A DNA stretch of 64,000 bases, from contig NZ_CP023865.1 of the NCBI RefSeq assembly GCF_003711105.1, positions 7,175,001-7,239,000 on the forward strand, in the 5' to 3' direction. This DNA is from Actinoplanes teichomyceticus ATCC 31121. Its GTDB lineage: Bacteria > Actinomycetota > Actinomycetes > Mycobacteriales > Micromonosporaceae. The notes below the pieces were generated by a model. The model was not told the origin of the DNA, did no database searches, and was given only the letters and a program-made list of their open reading frames with translations. Of the stretch, positions 54,125-63,138 are shown in pieces (the first letter of the stretch is position 1; each line of letters starts with the position of its first letter). Position numbers and translations under genes: made by a program.

Positions 54125-56512
54125 CTAACCTTGCCCCATCTCACGGCCTGAGTCAACTGATCCCACATTTTGATCACCGATCGAGGACGCGAACTCCGGA
54201 TCGGTCGGCAGCAACGCTCTGAGCTGCCGCATTCCCGGACCGAGGCGGACCACCTGACCGCGGGCCGTCGCGTCCTTCGGCGGTCCCGAGCGCGGCGCCG
54301 GCAGCGGCCGCGGACCGCTCGGACGCAGGCTCTGCAGACGCGACTCGAAGTGCTCGGCCGGGACGCCCCAGCCGAACAGCGAGCCCTGGCCCAGGCGGCA
54401 GCCGGCCTCCTCGACCACCTCCCGCTGCGCCGGGGTGCCGATCCCCTCGGCCAGCACCTCCAACCCGAGCCGGTGACCCAGCCGGACCACCACGTCGACC
54501 AGCGGCGCGGCGGTCCCGGTGCGGGACTCCGGCTCGGCCACCAGCGCGTGATCGATCTTCAGGATGTCCACCGGGAGGGTGCGCAGCTGGGTGAGCGAGG
54601 AGTACCCGGCGCCGAAGTCGTCCAGCGCGATCCGCACCCCGGTCTCGCGCAGCTCGGCCAGCCGGCGCACCAGCTCCTCCATGTCGGTGGCGACCGCGTG
54701 CTCGGTCACCTCCAGCACCAGCCGCTGCGGCGGGACGCCCAGCTCGGACAGGATGTCCGCGACCTGCGCGGCGTAGTCGGCGTTGTGCAGCTCCTTGGGC
54801 GACAGGTTCACCGACATCCAGATGTCGTGGCCGGCCGCCAGCCAGTCGGCGAGCTGCCGGCAGGCCTGCTCGAGCACCCACGCGCCGATCCGGTTGATCA
54901 GGCCGGACTCCTCGGCCACCGGGATGAACTCGTCGGGACGGACCGGGCCCAGCTCCGGGTGGGTCCAGCGGAGCAGCGCCTCGGCGCCCACCGGCCGCAT
55001 CGACGGCAGCGCCACCACCGGCTGGAACACCAGGCGCAGCTGGCCGCGGTCGATCGCGTGGCGCAGCTCGCCGGTCAGCGTGCCCCGGCGGCGCAGCAGC
55101 TCGTCGTAACCGGCCTGGTACTGCTCGACCCGATTCTTGCCGCGCTGCTTGGCGTAGCGCAGCGCCAGGTCGGCGTCGTGCAGCAGCTCGCCGGTACAGG
55201 CCACGCCGACGCTGGCGGAGAGGAAGATCTGGCCGCCGTCCACCTCGTACGGCTCGCCGAGCACGGCGAGCAGCCGGTGCGCGGCCAGCACCGCCTCGTC
55301 GGCGTCGCCGTGCATCAGCACCGCGAACTCGTCGCCACCCAGCCGGGCCGCCACGTCACCGGCCAGCAGGTTGCGCCGCAGCCGGGCGCCCACCTCGGCC
55401 AGCACCGCGTCGCCCACGTCGTGCCCGCGCAGGTCGTTGACCGTCTTGAAGCCGTCCATGTCGATGCCGATCAGGGCGGCCGGCTGTGCCGCGCCCACCT
55501 GACGCAGGGCCAGCTGCAGGCCGCGGCGGTTGGCCAGCCCGGTCAGCGGGTCGGTGTGGGCCAGCTCGCGGAAGTGCTTCTCGCGCTGGCGCAGCTGCAC
55601 GGTGTAGCGCCGGACGTCGTCCAGCGCCAGGAACTGCCGGGCGACCAGGGCCAGGCCCTCGACGCTGATGCCGAAGTACCCGTACGCGTCCAGCGCGCCG
55701 CCCCGGGCCAGGTGGTAGCCGAGCGCGCCGAGCACGGCCAGCATCGGGACCACCGCGTACGCCCCGCCGCGCTCCAGCACGTCGCCGGTGGCCCGGACCG
55801 GCCGGTCGGCGGCCCGGACCGCCCAGGCGACGAGGATCAGGCCGGCGCTGAGCAGCAGCACCGAGACCAGCACCAGGCTCTCGCGCCCGCGGCAGATGCC
55901 GCCGGACAGCCCGGTCGCGGCGGTCGCGGCCAGGCTCACCCCGGCGCCGACCCGCACGGTGTGCCGCCGGGGTCGGTGCGCGTGCAGCGCCAGCACCCCG
56001 GTCAGGCCCAGCGCCAGCACGGCCAGCACGGCCGGGAGGATCACCGCGGTGCAGCGGTACGGCGTGGCGTCGCCGAGGATCCGGGTCGGCCGGGTCAGCA
56101 GCACCCAGCCGGCGAACCAGATCGCCGCCGCGATCACCAGACCGTCCAGCACGTGCCGGAGCGCGGCGGCCGGGCCACGCGCCGCGCCGGGCAGCGCCAC
56201 CGTCCCGGCCAGCAGGGTCAGCGTGCCGATCGCCATGCCGGCCGCCATCGCGGTGGCCAGCGTCCGGCTCCCCGGCGCCAGGTCGTGGCCGTGCCCGGTG
56301 AGCAACGCGGTCGCCAGGCCGGCCAGCGCGGCCGCGGTGACCAGCGCCCCGCCGGCGGCGAGCAGCAGATGGGCCCGGCGGGCCGCTCCGGTGTGCCGGC
56401 GGCCGGACCGGCCCAGCAGAGCGACCGCCGGTACGGCGGCGAGCAGGCCGGCCAGGCCCGCCAGCTCCATACCGGACGGTGAATGCACGGACACACTCTG
56501 CCGGATCTTCAT
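54125..56512 (-). CDS. Membrane GGDEF-EAL protein (c-di-GMP synthase/phosphodiesterase) 1
   Basis: A 795-residue protein with about 7-8 N-terminal membrane segments (residues 15-300), a GGDEF domain ([13 protein letters not shown] to [10 protein letters not shown]) and an EAL domain ([57 protein letters not shown]). Both catalytic signatures are intact; the RxxD inhibitory site reads LAGD and is lost. ATG 56512 is used; ATG 56470 is possible. The open frame up to 58480 is antisense to ilvD and is not coding. The ilvB promoter lies in its final codons. Confidence 0.9.
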   Translation of the reverse strand: MKIRQSVSVHSPSGMELAGLAGLLAAVPAVALLGRSGRRHTGAARRAHLLLAAGGALVTAAALAGLATALLTGHGHDLAPGSRTLATAMAAGMAIGTLTLLAGTVALPGAARGPAAALRHVLDGLVIAAAIWFAGWVLLTRPTRILGDATPYRCTAVILPAVLAVLALGLTGVLALHAHRPRRHTVRVGAGVSLAATAATGLSGGICRGRESLVLVSVLLLSAGLILVAWAVRAADRPVRATGDVLERGGAYAVVPMLAVLGALGYHLARGGALDAYGYFGISVEGLALVARQFLALDDVRRYTVQLRQREKHFRELAHTDPLTGLANRRGLQLALRQVGAAQPAALIGIDMDGFKTVNDLRGHDVGDAVLAEVGARLRRNLLAGDVAARLGGDEFAVLMHGDADEAVLAAHRLLAVLGEPYEVDGGQIFLSASVGVACTGELLHDADLALRYAKQRGKNRVEQYQAGYDELLRRRGTLTGELRHAIDRGQLRLVFQPVVALPSMRPVGAEALLRWTHPELGPVRPDEFIPVAEESGLINRIGAWVLEQACRQLADWLAAGHDIWMSVNLSPKELHNADYAAQVADILSELGVPPQRLVLEVTEHAVATDMEELVRRLAELRETGVRIALDDFGAGYSSLTQLRTLPVDILKIDHALVAEPESRTGTAAPLVDVVVRLGHRLGLEVLAEGIGTPAQREVVEEAGCRLGQGSLFGWGVPAEHFESRLQSLRPSGPRPLPAPRSGPPKDATARGQVVRLGPGMRQLRALLPTDPEFASSIGDQNVGSVDSGREMGQG
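54127..54156 (-). promoter_or_regulatory. Predicted ilvB promoter
   Basis: TTGACT (54156-54151) and AAGGTT (54132-54127) on the minus strand with an 18-base spacer. The -10 ends 6 bases before the ATG of the leader peptide, so transcription would begin at or next to that ATG. Confidence 0.55.
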
Positions 56513-56590
56513 CGATTGCAAAACCCCGGGGTGTCCCGCGCTGTGGACGTCCCGGGCCGTCCCGGCGCTGGCCGGTGGCACTATGGGGGA

Positions 56591-58438
56591 ATGCCTGAGC
56601 TGCGCTCCCGGACCTCGACCCACGGTCGCACGATGGCCGGCGCGCGCGCCCTGTGGCGCGCCACCGGCATGACCGACGACGACTTCGGCAAACCGATCGT
56701 CGCCATCGCCAACAGCTACACCCAGTTCGTACCGGGGCACGTGCACCTCAAGGACCTCGGCGGCCTGGTCGCCGAGTCGGTGGCCGCGGCCGGCGGCGTC
56801 GGCCGGGAGTTCAACACCATCGCGGTCGACGACGGCATCGCGATGGGGCACGGCGGCATGCTCTACTCGCTGCCCAGCCGCGAGCTGATCGCCGACGCGG
56901 TGGAGTACATGGTCAACGCGCACTGCGCGGACGCCCTGGTCTGCATCTCGAACTGCGACAAGATCACCCCGGGGATGCTGATCGCCGCGCTGCGGCTGAA
57001 CATCCCGACGGTCTTCGTCTCGGGCGGCCCGATGGAGGCCGGCAAGACGGTCGCCATCGAGGGCGTCGTGCACGAGAAGCTCGACCTGGTCGACGCGATG
57101 AGCGCGGCGGCCAACGACAACGTCACCGAGCAGCAGCTCGACACGATCGAGCGCTCCGCGTGCCCGACCTGCGGCTCCTGCTCCGGCATGTTCACCGCCA
57201 ACTCGATGAACTGCCTGACCGAGGCGATCGGCCTGTCGCTGCCGGGCAACGGCTCGACGCTGGCCACGCACGCCTCCCGCAAGGCGCTGTTCACCGAGGC
57301 CGGCCGGTTGATCGTGGAGATCGCCAAGCAGTACTACGAGAACGACGACGCGTCGGTGCTGCCGCGCTCGATCGCCAACCGGGACGCCTTCGAGAACGCG
57401 GTCGCCCTGGACGTGGCGATGGGCGGCTCGACCAACACGGTGCTGCACCTGCTGGCCGCCGCCCGCGAGGCGGAGCTGGACTTCAGCGTGGCCGACATCG
57501 ACGCCGTCTCGCGCCGGGTGCCCTGCCTGTCGAAGGTCGCTCCGAACAGCCCGAAATACCACATGGAGGACGTGCACCGGGCCGGCGGCATCCCCGCCCT
57601 GCTCGGCGAGCTGCACCGGGCCGGCCTGCTGCGCGACCGGGTGCGCGCGGTGCACTCGCCCGACCTGACGTCCTGGCTGGCCAGGTGGGACATCCGCGGC
57701 GGGTCCCCGGCGCCGGAGGCGCTGGAGCTGTTCCACGCCGCTCCCGGCGGGGTCCGTACCACCGAGCCGTTCAGCACCACCAACCGCTGGGCGCGGCTCG
57801 ACACCGACGCGGCCGAGGGCTGCATCCGGTCGGTCGAGCACGCGTACACCGTCGACGGCGGCCTGGCCATCCTCTTCGGCAACCTGGCCCCGGACGGCTG
57901 CGTGGTGAAGACCGCCGGCGTCGACGAGTCGATCTGGAAGTTCACCGGCCCGGCCCGGGTCTACGAGTCCCAGGACGACGCGGTCGCCGGCATCCTCGGC
58001 AAGGAGGTCGTCGAGGGCGACGTCGTGATCATCCGCTACGAGGGCCCGCGCGGCGGCCCGGGTATGCAGGAGATGCTCTACCCGACGTCGTTCCTGAAGG
58101 GCCGCGGCCTGGGCAAGGCGTGCGCGCTGATCACCGACGGCCGCTTCTCCGGCGGCACCAGCGGCCTCTCCATCGGCCACGTCTCCCCCGAGGCGGCGGC
58201 CGGCGGCCTGATCGCCCTGGTGGAGACCGGCGACGAGATCACCATCGACATCCCGGGCCGCAGCATCACCCTCAACGTCCACGACGACGTGCTGGCCCAG
58301 CGCCGGCACGAGCAGGAGCGGCGACCCAAGCCGTACACCCCGGCCGCCCGGCAGCGCCCGGTCTCGGCCGCGCTGCGCGCCTACGCCTCGATGGCCACCA
58401 GCGCCAGCGACGGCGCGTACCGCCGCGTCCCCGAGTAG
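56591..58438 (+). CDS. ilvD: Dihydroxy-acid dehydratase
   Basis: Iron-sulfur dehydratase giving the 2-keto acids of Val and Ile. The 615 residues show [42 protein letters not shown] (cluster Cys), [18 protein letters not shown] and [27 protein letters not shown] at 56579-56584 ends 6 bases before the ATG, suggesting a leaderless mRNA; no proper ribosome site is present (GGGGGA directly abuts the ATG). It stands apart from ilvBNC, divergent from the GGDEF-EAL gene. Confidence 0.96.
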   Translation: MPELRSRTSTHGRTMAGARALWRATGMTDDDFGKPIVAIANSYTQFVPGHVHLKDLGGLVAESVAAAGGVGREFNTIAVDDGIAMGHGGMLYSLPSRELIADAVEYMVNAHCADALVCISNCDKITPGMLIAALRLNIPTVFVSGGPMEAGKTVAIEGVVHEKLDLVDAMSAAANDNVTEQQLDTIERSACPTCGSCSGMFTANSMNCLTEAIGLSLPGNGSTLATHASRKALFTEAGRLIVEIAKQYYENDDASVLPRSIANRDAFENAVALDVAMGGSTNTVLHLLAAAREAELDFSVADIDAVSRRVPCLSKVAPNSPKYHMEDVHRAGGIPALLGELHRAGLLRDRVRAVHSPDLTSWLARWDIRGGSPAPEALELFHAAPGGVRTTEPFSTTNRWARLDTDAAEGCIRSVEHAYTVDGGLAILFGNLAPDGCVVKTAGVDESIWKFTGPARVYESQDDAVAGILGKEVVEGDVVIIRYEGPRGGPGMQEMLYPTSFLKGRGLGKACALITDGRFSGGTSGLSIGHVSPEAAAGGLIALVETGDEITIDIPGRSITLNVHDDVLAQRRHEQERRPKPYTPAARQRPVSAALRAYASMATSASDGAYRRVPE

Positions 58439-58462
58439 GCCGCGCTCCAGCGACGCTTCACC

Positions 58463-58499
58463 GGCCGGCGCCGGGCCCACGGCGGGCCCGGCGCCGGCC
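58463..58499 (+). terminator. Terminator-like hairpin after ilvD
   Basis: GGCCGGCGCCGGGCCC and its exact complement form a 16-bp stem with a 5-base loop 24 bases past the ilvD stop; no T-run follows. Confidence 0.65.
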
Positions 58500-58621
58500 T
58501 CGCTGCGGGCCCGGATCCGGTACGCCGCCGTCCCGCTCCACGCCGGGCCCGGCCGGTGCGCCGTGACGGTCGAGCCGTCCGGGAAAGCCGTGAACGACCT
58601 CGGGATTGATCTCCCGTTAAC

Positions 58622-58633
58622 TTAACCGGTCAA
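58622..58633. promoter_or_regulatory. LacI-type operator 1
   Basis: TTAACCGGTCAA is one base off the perfect palindrome TTAACCGGTTAA with a central CG, the usual LacI-family operator pattern. It lies just upstream of TACACT (58635-58640), a possible -10 element of the adjoining regulator gene. Confidence 0.6.
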
Positions 58634-58650
58634 GTACACTATGGACCGAA

Positions 58651-58662
58651 CTGACCGGTTCC
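58651..58662. promoter_or_regulatory. LacI-type operator 2
   Basis: CTGACCGGTTCC shares the ACCGGT core with operator 1 in the opposite sense (AACCGGTC versus GACCGGTT), centre to centre 29 bases away, on the other side of the -10. Two sites would allow autoregulation. Confidence 0.5.
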
Positions 58663-58734
58663 GTTCCACCGGACCGTCGCCGGATAAGCTCAGCGGCGAG
58701 CCACGCCGCCGGAGGCGCGGACAGAGGAGACTGA

Positions 58735-59751
58735 GTGAAACGGCCGACGATCGCCGACATCGCCCGCCGCGCGGGCGTGTCCAAGGGCGCGGTGTCCTAC
58801 GCGCTGAACGGCCAGCCCGGGGTCTCCGACGCCACCCGCAAACGGATCCTCGCCATCGCGCAGGAGATCGGCTTCAACCCCAACAGCGCCGCCCGGGCAC
58901 TCTCCGGGGCACGGGCCCGCGCGGTCGGCCTGACCCTCTGCCGGCCCGCCCGGATCCTCGGCATCGAGCCCTGGTTCATGGGCCTGATCAGCGGCTTCGA
59001 GGCCGAGCTCGGCGCCCACTCGTACGCGTTGACCCTGCAGGTGGTGGCCTCCCCCGAGCAGGAGGTCGAGGTCTACCGCCGCTGGTGGGGCGAGCGCCGG
59101 ATCGACGGGGTGATCGTCACCGACCTCCGGGAGAACGACCTGCGCATCCCGGTGCTGCAGCAGTTGCAGCTGCCCGCGGTGGTGATCGGCGGCTCCGGCG
59201 AGGCCGGGACGGTCGCGCAGATCTGGTCCGACGACGGCGGGGCGATCACCGAGGCGGTGCGCTACCTGGTGGCCCTCGGCCACTCCCGGATCGCCCGGGT
59301 CAGCGGTGTGCCCGACCTGCTGCACACGCAGGTGCGGACGAAGGCGTTCGACGCGGTGTGCGCGTCGCTCGGGCTGCACGACGCGATCACCGTGCCCGCC
59401 GACTACACCGGCGAGGAGGGCAGCCGGGCGACCCGGCGGCTGCTGATCGGCGGCGACCGGCCCACCGCGATCATCTACGACAACGACGTGATGGCGGTGG
59501 CCGGGCTGGCCGTGGCCCAGGAGATGGGGCTGTCCGTGCCGGGCGACCTGTCGATCGTGGCCTGGGACGACTCGCCGCTGTGCAGCCTGGTGCACCCACC
59601 GCTGACCGCGCTGAGCCGGGACGTGTCGGGCTACGGCGCGCAGGCCGCGCGGGAGCTGCTGAACGCGATCGACGGCAAGCGGGTCGGCAACGTCCAGGCA
59701 CAGACCGCACACCTGACGCCGCGCGGCAGCACCGCCCCGCCGCGCGGCTGA
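58735..59751 (+). CDS. LacI-family transcriptional regulator
   Basis: A 338-residue regulator. The helix-turn-helix/hinge is PTIADIARRAGVSKGAVSYALNGQPGVSDATRKRI; the rest is a periplasmic-binding-protein-like effector domain (VGLTLCRPARILGIEPWFMGLISGF, YDNDVMAVAGLAVAQEMGLSVPGDLSIVAWDD). GTG at 58735 after AGGAGA. No sugar transporter or glycosidase lies next to it, so its targets are outside the window. Two operator-like sites precede it. Confidence 0.93.
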   Translation: MKRPTIADIARRAGVSKGAVSYALNGQPGVSDATRKRILAIAQEIGFNPNSAARALSGARARAVGLTLCRPARILGIEPWFMGLISGFEAELGAHSYALTLQVVASPEQEVEVYRRWWGERRIDGVIVTDLRENDLRIPVLQQLQLPAVVIGGSGEAGTVAQIWSDDGGAITEAVRYLVALGHSRIARVSGVPDLLHTQVRTKAFDAVCASLGLHDAITVPADYTGEEGSRATRRLLIGGDRPTAIIYDNDVMAVAGLAVAQEMGLSVPGDLSIVAWDDSPLCSLVHPPLTALSRDVSGYGAQAARELLNAIDGKRVGNVQAQTAHLTPRGSTAPPRG

Positions 59752-59785
59752 TCCGACCGGACGCCGGCCACCGCCCGCCGGCCGG

Positions 59786-62425
59786 TCACGGACCGCGCTG
59801 CGCACGGTGGCTGTCCAGGTACGCCTCGGCCCGCTCGGCCGTCGCGGGACGGGCCAGCGCGAACCCCTGCCCGTACCGGCAGCCGGCGGCGGCCGCCCGC
59901 GCGAGCCGCGCGGGCGTCTCCAGCCCCTTGGCGACGATGTCCAGCCCGAGCCGGCGAGCCAGGCTGACCACCACCTCGATCACCGCCGGGCCACCCCCGG
60001 CGGGCTCCTCCGGGTCCCCGCCGAGCAGCGCCGGGCTCAGCTTCACCATGTCCACCGGCAGCCGCCGCAGATGCGACAGCGAGGTCTGCCCGGAGCCGAA
60101 GTCGTCCAGCGCGGCCCGGACGCCGAGCCGGCGCAGCCCGGTCAGCGCCGCCACGATCGCCGGCACGTCCTCGGCGATCCAGGTCTCGGCCACCTCGACC
60201 ACCAGCCGTTCCGGGGCCAGGCCGTAGCGCCGCAGCGTGCCGGTGACCCGCTCGGGGAACCGGGCGGTGAGCAGCTCCCGGGGCCCGACGTTGACCGACA
60301 GCCAGAACGCGCCGTCGCCGCACGACCAGGTGCTCAGGTGCCGGCAGGCGGTGTCCAGCACCCACTCGTCGAGCTCGGCGGTGATGCCCAGCGCCGCGGC
60401 GATCGGCAGCGCCTCCCCGGGCAGGATCGTGCCCAGCCGCGGATGCCGCCAGCGCAGCAGCGCCTCGACCCCGGCCGGCCGCCCGTCGCGCAGCCCGGCC
60501 ACCGGCTGGAACACCACGTCCAGCTCGCCGCGGCCGGCCGCGCCGAGCAGCTGCCGCTCCAGCTCCATCCGGCGGTGCAGGTGGATCTCGACGTCCGGGT
60601 CGTACCACTCGACCCGGTCCCGGCCGAGCTGGCAGGCGCGCTGGCGGGCCAGGTCGGCGTGCCGCAGCACCGCGCCCGAATCGGCCGCGCCGGCCAGCTC
60701 GGCCAGGCCCACGCTGGTGTGCAGGACGACCTCGGCGCCGGGCAGCCGGTACGCCGCGCCGAGCGCCTGCACGATCCGGGTGGCCAGCGCGTACGCCGGC
60801 ACCGCCGACTCCCGGGTGAGCACCGCGAACTCGTCCCCGCCCAGCCGCGCCGGCACGTCCTCGCCGCCGACCAGCGCCCGCAGCCGCCGGGCCACCTCGA
60901 TCAGCACCGCGTCACCGACCTCCCGGCCGCGGGAGTCGTTCACCTCGGCCAGCCCGTGCAGGTCGACCACCAGCAGGGTGCCGTGCTGCCCGGCCCGGCG
61001 GCGCAGGGCCAGCAGGTCCCGCATCAGCGCGCGCCGGTTCGCCAGGCCGGTGAGCTGGTCCAGGTACGCCAGCCGGTGCAGGGTGCGCTCCAGGTGCCGC
61101 CGCTCGCCGACGTCACGCACGTGCACCACCAGCGCCGCCACCTCGGGCACCGCACGCTGGTCACAGATCGTCGACTCGGTGTCGCGCCAGAGCCGGGCTC
61201 CGTCGCGCAGGCGGGTGCCGAGCAGGACCGGCGGGCCGCCCGCGGGCTCTGCGGCGAGCATCGAGCCGAGCACCGCGAGCGCGTCGGCCGCGTCGTCCGG
61301 GTGGATCAGCGCGCCGAACGCCCGGCCCACCACCTCCTCGTCGCGCCACCCGAACAGCCGGGCCGCGGCCGGTGACTGCCACCGCACGGTGAGCTGCTCG
61401 TCGAGCACCAGGGTCAGGTCGGTGGCACCGGCCACCAACGACCGGAAGTGCGCCTCGGCGACCCGCAGCCGGCCCGCGTAGCGCCGGACGTCGCGGACCA
61501 CCAGCACCTCCCGCAGGACCAGGACGCTCACCATCACGAGACCGAAGATCACCGCCGCGGTGTCGCACCCGGGACCGGCCACCAGGCGCCACCCCGCGGC
61601 GATCACGCCGATCGCGGCCGGCACCGCCAGCAGCGGACAACCGGCGAGGTACTGATCCGGGTCGTGCCGCGCGACCGGCGGGGGCGGCAGATCCCGGCGT
61701 GCGCCGCCGGCCACGGTCGCGGCCAGGCCGGCCACCGTACCCAGACCCAGCAACGGTACGGCCGGGCCGGTCACGCCCAGCGCCACCAGCTCGGCCAGCC
61801 CCGCCAGCGTGGTCAGCACCAGAGCCGCGCCGGCCCCGCACCAGAGCGCCGGGACCGGGCGGGGCCGCGCCCGCAGCACCAGCACCGTGACGATCGCGAC
61901 GCCGCCGGCGGCGATCAGCACGGCGGGCAGCGCGGCCGGCCGGGACCGCCCGTCCAGCGGGACCAGGTACGCCGCGAAGCCCAGACCGACGCCGAGGCCG
62001 GCGCCGTCGAACCCGCGGCGCAGCCGGACCGCCCAGGTCGGCGCGGTCCCGGGCAGCAGCGCGGCGCCGAGCACATGGCAGCCGGCGGCAACCCCGAGCC
62101 CGGCGGTGAGCCACCCGGCCACGCCCGGCGGCGACCACCAGGGCACCAGCGCGGTCAGCGCGGTGGCCAGCGCGCCCATCCCGACCAGCCCGGCGCCCCG
62201 GCAGGCCGCGAACACCCCCTCGGCGCGGTGGATGGCCAGCGCCGTCCGCACCAGCACGGCCGCGGCGCACAGACCGGTGACGCCCACGCCCAGCCCCAGC
62301 GCGACCGGGCCGGGCAGCCACCCGGCAGCGCCGGCGGACAGCATCGGAACGGCCGCCGCGACGACGGCGAGCAGCGTCACCCGGCCGGTGATCCGGGGCC
62401 GGGCCGGCACGGGCGGCACGGCCAC
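59786..62425 (-). CDS. Membrane PAS-GGDEF-EAL protein 2, EAL site altered
   Basis: An 879-residue protein with about nine N-terminal membrane segments, a PAS domain (LVLDEQLTVRWQSPAAARLFGW), a GGDEF domain ([14 protein letters not shown] to [10 protein letters not shown]) and an EAL domain. The diguanylate-cyclase signature is intact. In the EAL half EALLRW is present, but the AEG motif reads AKG (Lys833), and KID reads KLS, so phosphodiesterase activity is doubtful. GTG 62425 with GAGGA upstream is preferred; ATG 62566 would add 47 residues. Confidence 0.85.
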   Translation of the reverse strand: MAVPPVPARPRITGRVTLLAVVAAAVPMLSAGAAGWLPGPVALGLGVGVTGLCAAAVLVRTALAIHRAEGVFAACRGAGLVGMGALATALTALVPWWSPPGVAGWLTAGLGVAAGCHVLGAALLPGTAPTWAVRLRRGFDGAGLGVGLGFAAYLVPLDGRSRPAALPAVLIAAGGVAIVTVLVLRARPRPVPALWCGAGAALVLTTLAGLAELVALGVTGPAVPLLGLGTVAGLAATVAGGARRDLPPPPVARHDPDQYLAGCPLLAVPAAIGVIAAGWRLVAGPGCDTAAVIFGLVMVSVLVLREVLVVRDVRRYAGRLRVAEAHFRSLVAGATDLTLVLDEQLTVRWQSPAAARLFGWRDEEVVGRAFGALIHPDDAADALAVLGSMLAAEPAGGPPVLLGTRLRDGARLWRDTESTICDQRAVPEVAALVVHVRDVGERRHLERTLHRLAYLDQLTGLANRRALMRDLLALRRRAGQHGTLLVVDLHGLAEVNDSRGREVGDAVLIEVARRLRALVGGEDVPARLGGDEFAVLTRESAVPAYALATRIVQALGAAYRLPGAEVVLHTSVGLAELAGAADSGAVLRHADLARQRACQLGRDRVEWYDPDVEIHLHRRMELERQLLGAAGRGELDVVFQPVAGLRDGRPAGVEALLRWRHPRLGTILPGEALPIAAALGITAELDEWVLDTACRHLSTWSCGDGAFWLSVNVGPRELLTARFPERVTGTLRRYGLAPERLVVEVAETWIAEDVPAIVAALTGLRRLGVRAALDDFGSGQTSLSHLRRLPVDMVKLSPALLGGDPEEPAGGGPAVIEVVVSLARRLGLDIVAKGLETPARLARAAAAGCRYGQGFALARPATAERAEAYLDSHRAQRGP

Positions 62426-62630
62426 GACAGGTCCTCTGCGTTCATGCCGGGGGTCGGCTCCCGACGGGCGGGGCGGGGCAGCAGGTCGTTGCATCCGGAC
62501 AACGAGCCGTCGATGGATCGGGTTACGGGCCGGTAGGCCCCCGGCCCCGTCCGGATCGTCGGCCATGGACACCGCACCGGCAACTCGGGCCTGTGGAAAC
62601 GGCGTGGGCGCCGGGTGGGAGGATGGGAAC

Positions 62631-63068
62631 GTGAGGAAACGTCCCCTCGTCCGCGTCCGCAAGTCCGGCGCCGCCCTGGTCGCCGCCGGGATCGCGTTCG
62701 TCGGCGCCGTGCCGCTGGCCGGCGCCTCCTGGGCGCTGGCTCCGCTGCTGCTGATCCCGCTCGCCGTGCTGATCTGGGCCTGGCGCGCCGGCACCGACGT
62801 CTACGCCGACGAGTTGCGGGTGCGCGCCCTGGTCGGCGGCAGCCGGGTCCCCTGGGACCGGGTCAGCGAGCTGGCCCCGGACCAGCGTGGCCGGGTGTCC
62901 GCGCTGCTGGACAACGGCAACGTGATCCGGCTGACCGGCGTCACCCGGGACAACCTGCCGCTGGTGCTGGCTGCTGCCGGCAAGACCCCGGCCGGCGGCG
63001 GCTCGCCCGCCGCGTCCGGCGACGACGCGGCCGATGCGGAGGCCGAACCAGCCGCCGTGCAGCCGTGA
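62631..63068 (+). CDS. Small membrane protein with bacterial PH-like domain
   Basis: A 145-residue protein: a basic start (MRKRPLVRVRKSG), two membrane segments (about residues 12-28 and 32-50), then a PH-like domain (YADELRVRALVGGSRVPWDRVSELAPD, NGNVIRLTGVTRDNLPLVL) and a disordered Ala/Glu tail. Typical of actinobacterial PH-domain membrane proteins of unknown role. GTG 62631 with GGAGGA upstream. Confidence 0.75.
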   Translation: MRKRPLVRVRKSGAALVAAGIAFVGAVPLAGASWALAPLLLIPLAVLIWAWRAGTDVYADELRVRALVGGSRVPWDRVSELAPDQRGRVSALLDNGNVIRLTGVTRDNLPLVLAAAGKTPAGGGSPAASGDDAADAEAEPAAVQP

Positions 63069-63138
63069 CGGCTTTCCCGGGAACTGTCAGGGGGCGCGGC
63101 TACCCTGGTCGGCAGACAAGCTGAGGGGGTGGTTCAGC

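Noticed and set aside
56513..58480. Extension of the GGDEF-EAL gene upstream to 58480
   Set aside because: It is antisense to ilvD throughout; the open frame is a GC-rich mirror of the ilvD codons.
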